This document shows, one piece after another, positions 15,197-24,296 of a stretch of 64,000 bases of DNA. The notes beneath the pieces were generated by a model. The model was not told where the DNA came from. It did no database searches and saw only the letters and a program-made list of their open reading frames with translations. The number at the start of each line of letters is the position of its first letter. The stretch's first letter is position 1. The DNA is taken from NCBI GenBank assembly GCA_963815305.1, contig CAWFFW010000001.1, forward strand, positions 1,984,001 through 2,048,000. The letters are read 5' to 3'. The stretch is from CAXBID01 sp963815305. Its GTDB lineage: Bacteria > Bacteroidota > Bacteroidia > Flavobacteriales > Flavobacteriaceae. A program made the position numbers and the translations under genes.

Positions 15197-18045
15197 AAAT
15201 ATTCTATAGTATATTTTCCAGACCCCAATACCAGTGTCGAATTGTATACAGTTTGAGATTTATTTTCTTTTTGAAAATCTTTAAAGGAAACTCCATTAAT
15301 CTTTAAGGATTCTAATTCCTTTTGAGTTAATATAATTTTAGCTTTTGTATTAAAAGGAACTTCTAACGTCATAGAAAAATTAGCATCATGTACTTCCCAA
15401 TTATTATGGATAGTACCATAAGGTGTTGGTATATTTACAGTAGTTTGTGTAATTTGCTTAGAGAATTGAGGATTTACAACAAACTCTTTGTAACCAACAG
15501 CTTCGGTAGAAGATTTAATACCACCAAGCGACTCATAAAAATAGGCTGCAAAACCACTATGCATGGGATGATTAAGTGAATTGGTCGGACCTTCCATAGT
15601 TTCCCATTCAAATTGACGTTCTGGCCATGTCGTGAAACCACTATTCATAACATAAGTTTGGCTTGGAAAATCTGGTGTTGTTAAAATTTGATGCGCCAAA
15701 TCACTTTTGCCATATTTAGCTAAAACTGTATAGATATATCTGTTACCGTGAATTCCTGTAGAATGATGTCCACCTTTTACATTAACAATATCATAAACTA
15801 ACCCATTAACTACATTTTCTATTTCTGGTTCTGGAACCATGCCAAATTGCAAAGCCTGTACAGTTGCCGTTTGGCTCGCATACCATTTTAAATCTGTTTT
15901 TGGAATAGCAACCAAAAAAGCTTTATTAAAAGCCGTTTTTAATGACTCTTTTTCATTTTTCATTTCAGTTTCAAAAGGAGCATCATTATTTATTTTTGCA
16001 AAAACCTCCATGATACCTAAAACATCGTAAAAGTAGGCGTTTGCCGAAATAATGGGGTCACATTCCATAGCACTGGGGTTAAGTCTTCTGTCCCAACGTG
16101 GTGGACACCAGTCTCCCATACCATCTTGAATAATGCCATTTTCATCTTTATAAGATAGGTAAAAGTTTGTTAGATTCTTCATATCCTCATAATACTCTTT
16201 TACAATAGCAACATCGCCATAATACAAGTAATTATACCAAGGTAAGTACATGGTTGCCACACCCCAATCTAACTTAGCGTAGGTTGATGTACGTTTACCA
16301 GGAGCAATCATGGTTGGCACTTGAAATTTTATCTCTGGATTGTTATGCCCTTTAGTTGGGCGCATTTGCGTACGAATGTCTTCCATGTATTTTTTATAGA
16401 AATCATACATATCATAATTATACAGGGCATATTCGCAAAAGGCGTGCGCATCGCCTAACCAGCCACATTTTTCGCGGTGTGGACAATCCTCAGGGATGCC
16501 ATGAATGTTATCTACAATAGTCCATTTGCTAATGCTGTGCATTTTATTCAATAAGTCGTCTGAGGAGGAAAAACTTCCTGTCTCCTGAATATCTGTAGCC
16601 ACTAAAACCGCTTTAATCATATCAGCATCTGGCTTTTTAGAAATCCCTTTTATTTTTGCATATCTAAATCCGTGATAGCTAAATTTAGGTTCCCAAGATT
16701 CCAAACCATCCCCTTTACAAATGTATTTATAAATTTGAGCCATCCCATTGGCACCTCCACCTGTAGAACCTTGAAAAACATCTTTTCCGCTGGTTAACAG
16801 CGCTTCCGTAGTAATCACTTCTACAAGTTGCCCTTCCTGTTCTTTAACGTTCAGTTTTACCCAACCGGCTATGTTTTGTCCAAAATCTACAATCCACTCA
16901 CCATCAGCCCCTTTAAATACTTTTTGTGGCTCAAACTCCTTTAGTTTTTTAATTGGTGGTATTTGTTGGGCACTTATCTTTTTAACATCAGGAGAAGCTA
17001 TCTTAGCTTGCCCCCAATTTTTATCATTGTAGCCTATTGAAGTCCAATCACCTAATTCGTACCTAGCATCATACGTATCGCCACCGTAAACATTATTAAA
17101 TACTATAGGACCTGTGGATTCTTTCCAAGTACTATCGGTATAAAAATCGGTTTCTGTACCATCAACATATTTCACTTTTACTAAACAGCGTACTGTTGAT
17201 GGACCGTAAGCTAAATCTGTATCTGATTCAGGGTCGTTTTTCCAAGAAATATTTTGTCCATAAAACCCATTTCCTAAAATAATACCGAAAGCATTTTCTC
17301 CTGATTTTAAGTGCTCTGTAATATCATAATTCACATAGTATGCCTGTTTATCATAATTTGATGGTGCAGGATCTAAAACATGGTCGCCCACTTTCTCGTT
17401 ATTTAAATATAATTCATAGTAACCTAATCCACAGATATAAGCTTGTGCACTTTCTATTTGTTTATCAACACTTAAAACGTTTCTAAAATAGCTTGCTGCA
17501 AACCCATCAACCATTTTAGGCTTACTCATTTTGCCTGTTTTGTATTCTCTAAAACGATGTGGTGAAGTTCTTGTGTCCTCATTTAAAGTAATCCATTTTG
17601 AATTTCCCCAATTGGATTCATTAATTAAACCCATTTCAAATTCTTGAATGCCTGACCAATCTGAGGAATCACCTTTTTCATCCCAAATCTTCACTTTCCA
17701 AAAATAAGTTTGCATGCCCTTTAATGAGTTTCCTTCATATTTTACAAAGGTAGATTTGTCGCTTTCAACTTTATCAGAATTCCACAAATCAGCATCAGCT
17801 TCATTTAATTTATCAGAAGAAGACGCCACTAAAAGTTGAAAAGCTGATTGTGTTTTATTAAAGCCTTCAGCATCAACAATCCATGAAAAAAGTGGTCTTT
17901 CGGTTTCTACAGTTAATGGATTTTCTTTTGCATTGACTAATAACTTATTAAAAAATAGTGATGTTGCAGTCGTTGAAACCTGATGACATGATAGCCAAAA
18001 AATAGCTAGAAATACTACTAAAAATGGTACTTGTTTATTTCTCAT
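15160..18045 (-). CDS. GH78 alpha-L-rhamnosidase lipoprotein with chimeric C-terminal tail
   Basis: A 961-residue lipoprotein (Cys20) that removes alpha-L-rhamnose from non-reducing ends. Domains in order: fibronectin-like N-terminal domain (about 30-140, ending YFWKVKIWDEKGDSSDWSG), two beta-sandwich domains (about 180-480), the alpha/alpha6 catalytic barrel with the GH78 signature EDCPHREKCGWLGDA at about 519-533, and a C-terminal beta domain. The final 11 residues (KSKPNKTVSKV) are not GH78-like. They are encoded by a duplicated piece of the downstream GH2 gene, and a one-base deletion then gives the stop. The related remnant at 13395 ends in EYFKTI, probably the original end. The change is small and the enzyme is likely active. 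It diverges from the dead PL28 copy, with an operator 75-91 bases upstream. Confidence 0.93.
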   Translation of the reverse strand: MRNKQVPFLVVFLAIFWLSCHQVSTTATSLFFNKLLVNAKENPLTVETERPLFSWIVDAEGFNKTQSAFQLLVASSSDKLNEADADLWNSDKVESDKSTFVKYEGNSLKGMQTYFWKVKIWDEKGDSSDWSGIQEFEMGLINESNWGNSKWITLNEDTRTSPHRFREYKTGKMSKPKMVDGFAASYFRNVLSVDKQIESAQAYICGLGYYELYLNNEKVGDHVLDPAPSNYDKQAYYVNYDITEHLKSGENAFGIILGNGFYGQNISWKNDPESDTDLAYGPSTVRCLVKVKYVDGTETDFYTDSTWKESTGPIVFNNVYGGDTYDARYELGDWTSIGYNDKNWGQAKIASPDVKKISAQQIPPIKKLKEFEPQKVFKGADGEWIVDFGQNIAGWVKLNVKEQEGQLVEVITTEALLTSGKDVFQGSTGGGANGMAQIYKYICKGDGLESWEPKFSYHGFRYAKIKGISKKPDADMIKAVLVATDIQETGSFSSSDDLLNKMHSISKWTIVDNIHGIPEDCPHREKCGWLGDAHAFCEYALYNYDMYDFYKKYMEDIRTQMRPTKGHNNPEIKFQVPTMIAPGKRTSTYAKLDWGVATMYLPWYNYLYYGDVAIVKEYYEDMKNLTNFYLSYKDENGIIQDGMGDWCPPRWDRRLNPSAMECDPIISANAYFYDVLGIMEVFAKINNDAPFETEMKNEKESLKTAFNKAFLVAIPKTDLKWYASQTATVQALQFGMVPEPEIENVVNGLVYDIVNVKGGHHSTGIHGNRYIYTVLAKYGKSDLAHQILTTPDFPSQTYVMNSGFTTWPERQFEWETMEGPTNSLNHPMHSGFAAYFYESLGGIKSSTEAVGYKEFVVNPQFSKQITQTTVNIPTPYGTIHNNWEVHDANFSMTLEVPFNTKAKIILTQKELESLKINGVSFKDFQKENKSQTVYNSTLVLGSGKYTIEYFKSKPNKTVSKV

Positions 18046-18119
18046 TGCAAATTATTAATTTGAAAATTCAGTACTATTCACTTTGAATTTTTAAATTTAA
18101 AAGAAATAAAATACTATAT

Positions 18120-18136
18120 TATCCTGTGCTCTCATG
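18120..18136 (-). promoter_or_regulatory. Candidate operator upstream of GH78
   Basis: In gene orientation it reads CATGAGA-GCA-CAGGATA, 75-91 bases before the GH78 start at 18045. Confidence 0.6.
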
Positions 18137-18152
18137 CTTTACTAAATTTAGC

Positions 18153-18169
18153 CAAGATACTACAGGATA
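18153..18169 (+). promoter_or_regulatory. Candidate operator upstream of the dead PL28 copy
   Basis: Reads CAAGATA-CTA-CAGGATA (13 of 14 half-site positions match the consensus). It lies 50-66 bases before the former start codon at 18219. The site survives although the gene it served is dead. Confidence 0.6.
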
Positions 18170-18218
18170 GGTTTAAAATCAGAAACATATAATTTAAAAA
18201 AAAAGCATAAAAATTACA

Positions 18219-19096
18219 ATAAAAAAAAGATCAAACCTATTATTTGTAACAAGACTAATTTTACTATTTAGTTTTTTAATTTCATGTTCTACTGGTTCTG
18301 AAGTAGAAGAAGAACAAATTATTGAAGAACCAAAAGAAGAAATTCCTAATAAACCTGAAAACCCATCTACGCTACAAACTTGTGACGTCACTTCGGATTT
18401 TCCAAATTTAGGACCTGGTTCTCCACAATCTTGTGATGATATTTCTAATCCCAATAATAAGGGCACTCTAGATTGTAGAACAGATAATACTGTTAGTGGT
18501 TATGATAATGTTACTGATGGCTGGGGAAGTACAAGATAACTGGCGGAGAGGTAAGATATAATGGAACAAAAACAAGAGTTGAACGATTTTTTAAAACAAT
18601 TTCTCAAGGCACGAGTAAAAAAACTATCCTTAAAGGTAAATTAAAAATTATTGATTTAATTGATGGCAATACTTGTATAATACAATCTCATGCGGGAGGC
18701 AATATCATAAAAGGTGAAGAGCAATGGAGTAAAAATAGAAGTGCTCAATTTTTAGTTTATGCTATGAAAACCACGGGTAATAAAATTAAATTAGAAACTC
18801 ATGTAACCATTAATCCTTATACAACAAATACTAGTGCTAGTGGTAATGGCGCTAGAGATACACAACAATTTAAAATACTTAATTACAACCAAGAATATGA
18901 TTTTAGTTATAAAAAAGGATTTAATAATAATGGTGTTGCCTTTTCAATAATAAAAATAGATAATACTGAAAAACATATAAAACACAACCATACTACAGAA
19001 CGGGTTTATACATGATATGGCGCTTATGGAACTAGTGATACAGGCGATGTAACTGCTCATGTTCAGTTTAAGGATATAAATCACTGTAGAGATTGA
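18219..19096 (+). pseudogene. Inactivated second PL28 ulvan lyase
   Basis: This is a homologue of the 14012-14869 lyase with three separate disabling changes. The start codon is ATA (18219-18221) where the intact copy has ATG before KKR. One A is missing at about 18527, where the intact copy encodes GSWGKYKI. CGA is changed to TGA at 19013-19015, hitting the Arg of the conserved TRYGAY motif. With these repaired it reads as a lipoprotein (signal up to LISC) with QSCDDISNPNNKGTLDCRTD and the rest of PL28. An acidic linker (EVEEEQIIEEPKEE) is longer than in the intact copy. The final 80 bases are nearly identical to the intact gene; the rest is clearly more divergent. Confidence 0.92.
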
Positions 19097-19432
19097 GTTG
19101 AAGTCCCAACATTGGTAAAAATTTACCCATAAAAATAGGCTGCCTTTTTAAAATGGCAGCCTATTTTTATATTTTTTAGCATTTGCTTTTGTCCCTAAAA
19201 AATATAAAATAATTTGATAAACCAGTTATGGACTTTAATAAGCTTCTAAAATTCCAATAGATCTACTTTTCTCATTTTTTATATCTTTTTATTTATCTAA
19301 CAAATCAAATGGCATCCAAGTAGTCTTTAAAGATACATGTCCAGACAATGGTACTTGTAGCTTGCTGTCTTTTGAACTAAGGTTAATTAAAACTTTAGAT
19401 ACAGTTTTATTGGGTTTACTTTTAAGATATTC
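19008..19432 (+). repeat. Long direct repeat, right copy
   Basis: Partner of 14781-15203. Here the sequence is in its native context, running from the PL28 copy into the true end of the GH2 gene, so this copy is probably the donor. The two copies flank about 3.8 kb holding GH78 and most of the dead PL28. Confidence 0.92.
19131..19168. terminator. Terminator between the dead PL28 and GH2
   Basis: Perfect 14-base arms (19131-19144 and 19155-19168, AAAAATAGGCTGCC) with flanking A and T runs. It is the right-hand version of the hairpin at 14904-14941. Confidence 0.88.
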
Positions 19433-19763
19433 CCATGGAATCATCAACTCAAATGTTTCTCCAATCAAATTAGGAACCGTTATAATTTCTCCTCCTCCAT
19501 TGATGAAACTAAACTGTAAACGTGCAGCTTCTGTCATATACTTAGAATCTAATTGGCTGTTTTTAATCACTACTCCACTACTTGTTTCTCCGTTTACTTT
19601 TACTGTTGGTATTGAATTTTTATACTGTATATCTAAAAGATCATCATTAAAATATATCTGTTGCGTATATTCTTTTTCTGCACCATATTTAATGAATGAG
19701 GTTTGACTTTTTTCTTCACTAAAAATGACTCCAGAAATATACAGCGCCTCTTTATTCCAGAAG
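19289..19763 (-). pseudogene. GH2 gene, 3' end after a frameshift
   Basis: After the GH2 frame stops at 19752, the +1 frame continues the same C-terminal domain without interruption: FFWNKEALYISGVIFSEEK, SSGVVIKNSQLDS, FELMIPWEYLKSKPNKTVSK and a stop at 19289. This is a CBM9-like beta-sandwich. The full span 19289-23318 is 4030 bases (3x1343+1), so one inserted base near 19757-19765 explains the break. This part has no start signal of its own. Confidence 0.85.
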
Positions 19764-22700
19764 AAAATAATTAATACCAGAAAGTTTTAAATCGTAGGCA
19801 GATGGCCCCTCAATAGTTTCTTGTGAAGTTAAGTATACGGGTTGAGCATGTACGTATTGCGAAACCAACCTATCGTCCATATCATCCAACCATTCGTTTA
19901 GCTTGCCATCCATAATAATAGGCACTGTTTTTTTAATTTTCGTAGTCTCTAGACTTAATTTCGCATATTCTATAGGTACTTTACAATTAGTAAGTATTTG
20001 ACGTAAAAATGATTTTGAAGCATTGCTTGCTTGATTATTTATGTTTATGGTTGATAAAATGATTTCTCCTTTTTTATAGGGTATTGAAATCATGATTGGT
20101 CCCGCTTCATCTATTCTCCATAATCCCATGGTGCTTTCAAAGCCTTGTAATAATATTTTAGCATTTGAAGGTATTTGTTTAAAATAGCCGTTTGTAATGG
20201 TTGTTTTAAAGTTGCCCGAAGAGATACCGCTAAGTAAGTCATGATCAATAATTTTTGTGGCTACGTACTCCATATTTTCTTTTGAAGGTACAATAGACAC
20301 TTCTTTCATTTTACTTGAAACCTCACTAGAAAACACAACTACAGTACCTCCATTTTCAGCGCATTGTTTGATTGTGTCTTCATCGGCTCCATCAAAAGCT
20401 AACATCACATCCTTATTCTTATTCTTATTCTTATCTTTTTGTAAATATTTTGGATTTGCTCCTGTTAATTCTGCAATATTTTCTGAAGTCATTTGTCCTG
20501 AAAGTGTAACATGACCATTAAACGCCTCCTTTTTACTTTCTGATAAATAATGAATCATATTATCAAATAATCGCTTAGCCTGCGAATTATCTAAATTATC
20601 AATAACGTGAAGTTGACAAGCTAGTAAAACCCCTTTCCCATAAAAAATTTCGGCAAGACTCATTTGCGTGTTCTTAGCCGATGCAGCAAGTGGAGTCCAG
20701 TTTCCTGTTTCGTATTTATTAATGCTACTTGGACGCTCATAGGCATCATCAGCTACCCTACCATCAAATGTGTTCCACATGTGCAGGGCATCATTCGTTA
20801 TACCTTCAAATACAGGGTGATTAGCATCTAAAATAGTAGCAAACTTAGCATAACGCAAATCTCTATTTAATCCTTCCCAACCCATAGCTGCGTAAGAATG
20901 TAAATGAACTAAATTAGCTGACCAAAATTGAAACCTAACAGGAAACCACGTGGGCAATTGTGCTTGTTTTAAACACAAAATATGCCCACCTTCATCAAGA
21001 AATTTTAGTATATCACTTTTAGAAGCTTCTAGTAGCCGATTGTCTGCATGTTCTGGAACAATCCAAAGGACATCGTCTTTTACTTTCGGTATTATTGTAT
21101 TGGTAAATGCATTATATCCAACTGATATTAACTTTTTTGCCAACACCTCATCATTAAACACCATAATAGTCTGAACTAATTTCTCTTTTTTTGAGTGAAT
21201 AGGATGAATAGCTATGGTATCGGCTGATATTATTTTTTTATCTTTTTTAATTAAAGCTATAATACTTCGGGTTGCTTTTGGAGGCGTTTCGTTTATTGTT
21301 AATTTTCTTTGCTCACCTGGTGCTATTTCAATAATTTCGTTTGAACCAGATGCACCTTCCCATTTCCACTCTAACTCAAAACGGTCTTTAGTTTCGCTAT
21401 CGTTACAAATAACAAGTTCCCGCTGAAATATTTTATCAGCATCGCAATACCCGTTACGAGGCCAAAAAAATACCGAAACAGGTTGTAAGGCATGCTTTAT
21501 TTTAGATAATACAGCTTCTGAACGCTTCTCTTTCACTAAAGTATTGGGTGGCATAAAATGATATCCTTCTGTTGAGTGTGATTTCTGTTTTAGACCAAGA
21601 ATTGAAATTCGGAAAGGCATAAATCCCGAAATTCCAAAATACCGCATTTCTAAAATATTACGCTCATAGGCAGCAGCTTCCTCTACATATCTTTCGTGTA
21701 CTGATTTAATTTCTGGGGCACTAGGTAAGCGCTGGTCGGCTCTCGCTCCTACCCAGAATTCTCCAGTTATTAAGGGACGGGTATCTTTTTCTTTCCAATC
21801 ATTCATAATACGCGCATAATGGTCTTGCATATGCAAGGATACCATCTCTTGATTAGGACTAAACCATCCCGCTCCAGAAAGGTTTATAGGACGTGTATTA
21901 TCGTGTTTGGTAACAAATTCAGGTAGTTTTGAAATCCATGGCAGATGTAAATCGAAATCAAAACGGAGCATTTCATTTTCTATATCCCAAATCACTACCG
22001 AAGGATTATTCCTGTCTCTTTTTACCCATGCTTCGTATTCGTGCTCTAAATTCTTTAATAATTCATCACCCCCTTTAGCATACAGCTGACCATTAACCGA
22101 CCAAACCGCTGATTGGTTTACAATTAAAATACCTGCTTCATCTGCTCCTAAAAAAATATCGGGATGTGGCATAAACGCATGTACTCGAGTTGCGTTTGAA
22201 CCAAATACATCTTTATGCATCTTAAAAACTTCCCGATGAAAATCAACGCCTTGTCTAAACAAGTGATAATGCGACTCGCCTCTTAACTTAGTTGGCACAC
22301 CATTAAGAACAAAAGTTTTACCATCAATCCAAAACTCACGAAAACCAAAACGGGTTTCCAGTATATCTACGCCCGATTCACTTTTAAAAGTGGTGCGCAA
22401 CACGTATAAATTAGGATGATCTGGGCTCCACAAATCTGGATTATCCCAAGTTGTTTTTATAACGTTCGCTCCCTCTGAAATTTCACTTCGCTTAACTTCT
22501 GGAAATTGTAAATCAACTTTTTCACCATTAGGCCATTTAAATATTTCAAAAGACAGTTTGTTTTTAGAATAAGTGCTTTTAGTGTTTAACTCATATTCAA
22601 TTTCAATTTCATTTAAACGGGTAGATGTTTTAATAAAAACATCACTTATATAATGATTTGTTCTAGCTTCTAATATTGGAATATCATCAATGCCTCCTGG

Positions 22701-23318
22701 AAATTTAAAACGTTGATCTCCTGCTTTCATGTAATTAGGACCAACTTGGGTAATTAGTCGATGGCCATCAACAGCACCGCTTTTATCGTAAACAAATAAG
22801 GCTATCATATTATCACCTTCTTTAAGGTACTCGGTTAAATCAAATTCAAAAGGCGTATACGCTCCAATGTGTGTACCAACTAAACTGCCATTCACATATA
22901 CACTACTAATTAAATCGACACGACTAAGCATTAAAAAATAACGCTTTTTATTTGATATTTTTATGTTGTATTTTGAACAATACCATGCCGAATGATATTG
23001 TCTTTCCTTTTCAAAAGCATGAGGGATTGTTACGGTTTCAGCAGTACTTCGCTCTCCGTTATCTCGATTCTTATAAAAATGCCATGGTGCATCTAATAAC
23101 CCTTGATCTCTAGAATTTTTGTGTGTGTGTTTAAATCCTGAGGCTTGCCGTTTTATAAAATTTAGTTGGTGCGTTGGCAATTCATTATCTAAATTTTTCA
23201 ACCATTCTATATCTTGTTTTCCTATCAAACGCTGAATATGATTTTCTGCATTTTGAGCTGTTAATAGTTTTAAGGATAATATGGAAATCATCAATATGAT
23301 CACACGAAATTTAAGCAT
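19752..23318 (-). CDS. GH2 family glycoside hydrolase, C-terminal domain frameshifted
   Basis: A secreted protein (signal peptide MLKFRVIILMISILSLKLLTAQ) with the GH2 order: jelly-roll sugar-binding domain (about 75-215), Ig-like domain (about 225-345), then the TIM barrel (about 345-620). VVIWDIENEM (about 440-449) carries the acid/base Glu, and LITGEFWVGARADQR (about 512-526) fits the nucleophile Glu. Later parts include an amidotransferase-like alpha/beta region and the start of a CBM9-like domain (MDGKLNEWLDDMDDR) cut short at residue 1188. The intact protein would have about 1343 residues. The catalytic part is complete, so activity may persist. GH2 members of ulvan loci act as beta-glucuronidase- or galactosidase-like enzymes on side units, but the substrate here is unknown. 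No operator copy was found upstream. Confidence 0.88.
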   Translation of the reverse strand: MLKFRVIILMISILSLKLLTAQNAENHIQRLIGKQDIEWLKNLDNELPTHQLNFIKRQASGFKHTHKNSRDQGLLDAPWHFYKNRDNGERSTAETVTIPHAFEKERQYHSAWYCSKYNIKISNKKRYFLMLSRVDLISSVYVNGSLVGTHIGAYTPFEFDLTEYLKEGDNMIALFVYDKSGAVDGHRLITQVGPNYMKAGDQRFKFPGGIDDIPILEARTNHYISDVFIKTSTRLNEIEIEYELNTKSTYSKNKLSFEIFKWPNGEKVDLQFPEVKRSEISEGANVIKTTWDNPDLWSPDHPNLYVLRTTFKSESGVDILETRFGFREFWIDGKTFVLNGVPTKLRGESHYHLFRQGVDFHREVFKMHKDVFGSNATRVHAFMPHPDIFLGADEAGILIVNQSAVWSVNGQLYAKGGDELLKNLEHEYEAWVKRDRNNPSVVIWDIENEMLRFDFDLHLPWISKLPEFVTKHDNTRPINLSGAGWFSPNQEMVSLHMQDHYARIMNDWKEKDTRPLITGEFWVGARADQRLPSAPEIKSVHERYVEEAAAYERNILEMRYFGISGFMPFRISILGLKQKSHSTEGYHFMPPNTLVKEKRSEAVLSKIKHALQPVSVFFWPRNGYCDADKIFQRELVICNDSETKDRFELEWKWEGASGSNEIIEIAPGEQRKLTINETPPKATRSIIALIKKDKKIISADTIAIHPIHSKKEKLVQTIMVFNDEVLAKKLISVGYNAFTNTIIPKVKDDVLWIVPEHADNRLLEASKSDILKFLDEGGHILCLKQAQLPTWFPVRFQFWSANLVHLHSYAAMGWEGLNRDLRYAKFATILDANHPVFEGITNDALHMWNTFDGRVADDAYERPSSINKYETGNWTPLAASAKNTQMSLAEIFYGKGVLLACQLHVIDNLDNSQAKRLFDNMIHYLSESKKEAFNGHVTLSGQMTSENIAELTGANPKYLQKDKNKNKNKDVMLAFDGADEDTIKQCAENGGTVVVFSSEVSSKMKEVSIVPSKENMEYVATKIIDHDLLSGISSGNFKTTITNGYFKQIPSNAKILLQGFESTMGLWRIDEAGPIMISIPYKKGEIILSTININNQASNASKSFLRQILTNCKVPIEYAKLSLETTKIKKTVPIIMDGKLNEWLDDMDDRLVSQYVHAQPVYLTSQETIEGPSAYDLKLSGINYFLLE
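20413..20435 (-). repeat. Six-base microsatellite inside GH2
   Basis: TTATTC is repeated three times followed by a partial unit, encoding alternating Lys-Asn residues (KNKNKNK) in a linker of the GH2 protein. Gain or loss of units keeps the frame. Confidence 0.8.
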
Positions 23319-23508
23319 TATCTTATGATTTAAGTTTAATTTTTAAAGCTAATATTTTTAAATAGCATATGCATGCTAGAGGTTATTAATTGATTGTATG
23401 ACATATAAAATATTAGTGAAAACAGGTTTTATTTTTTATCATTCTGTTGCTGTAAATTAAAAATGAAAAAGTGAATTTTACCTCTTTTTCGGATAATAAA
23501 ACATCATA

Positions 23509-24122
23509 CTAATAGATTAATTTCTTAAAAGATTTTTCCATTTTTAAAATATAAATACCTTTTGAAAATGAAGATATATTAACTTTATTGCCTTTTCCAG
23601 AAAATATTTTTCTTCCGATTATTGCATATATTTCCCAATTTTGAGGTATTTGCATTTTTAAATTAAACACGCCGCTACTACTAGGGTTAGGAAAAACGCT
23701 AATATTATCTATATTGTTTTCTGCTACAGATAATCCATTATTATAAAAATAGCCTTTATATTCATATCAGAATTAACAGTTATAGTTAAAGGATTATCAG
23801 AGCTTGTAACAGCGCCCTCCCACTGGCTAAACTCCCATCCTTCATCAGCAATTGCATTTAAACTAAATTCTTGGTCAGTAAATGCTGTTCCGCTTTTGTA
23901 ATATAATAACCCATTGCCTTCTTTACTAATGTTTATAACGTTTATAGTACTATCGAAAGGAATAAATTCTATTCTGTCGAAAACGATACTACCAGAATTC
24001 ACGCTATTGTATATCTTAAATTCTGTAATTGTACCTGTCCAAAGTGCCCAATTTGTTAAATCTATGTCTATAGTATACCATTGGTCATCGTTTGGTATAG
24101 TTTCCTTTTTTCTGCCCGAAAC
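23509..24122 (-). pseudogene. Remnant of a T9SS-secreted protein
   Basis: Reading from right to left, fragments of one protein appear in two frames. The first is a beta-sandwich end (TIPNDDQWYTIDIDL, then SGSIVFDRIEF). Next comes an InlB B-repeat-like module (GNGLLYYKSG...EGWEFSQWEGAV). After a one-base slip near 23750 follows a complete type A sorting domain (ISVFPNPSSSGVFNLKMQ, KGIYILKMEKSF) ending at 23509. No start, signal peptide or catalytic domain remains. An operator copy sits just a few bases beyond the coding remnant, suggesting that a deletion joined the promoter region to the gene tail. Original activity unknown. Confidence 0.8.
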
Positions 24123-24128
24123 AACGCT

Positions 24129-24145
24129 TGTCCTGTACTTACATG
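24129..24145 (-). promoter_or_regulatory. Operator copy next to the T9SS remnant
   Basis: In minus orientation it reads CATGTAA-GTA-CAGGACA. It matches the family seen elsewhere (same GTA spacer and CATG distal half as at 13779). It abuts the coding remnant, so its gene body is missing. Confidence 0.45.
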
Positions 24146-24296
24146 AAATCTTAAATAATTTCTCATTTTTTTAGGATATGCTTTATGAATATTCCATTTT
24201 TATACATATAAATTTTTATCATTATCTATTCAGATATCCTAATAATAACTAAAAAAAAAAGTGCAACAAACACAGTTACCAGAGCTACATCTTCCT

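Larger units (their letters stand above)
14781..15203 (+). repeat. Long direct repeat, left copy
   Basis: It matches 19008-19432 with only about ten differences. It covers the PL28 3' end, the terminator hairpin, the spacer and the tail of a GH2 gene. The right end falls within GAATATTTTAAAAG, a stretch shared between the GH2 and GH78 tails, so the join probably used microhomology. Confidence 0.92.

Noticed and set aside
20413..20435. Possible phase-variable repeat
   Set aside because: The unit is six bases, so changes keep the frame; it only varies a Lys-Asn linker.
23319..23508. Operator copy upstream of GH2
   Set aside because: Only partial matches such as an isolated ACAGG were found; no 7+3+7 repeat.
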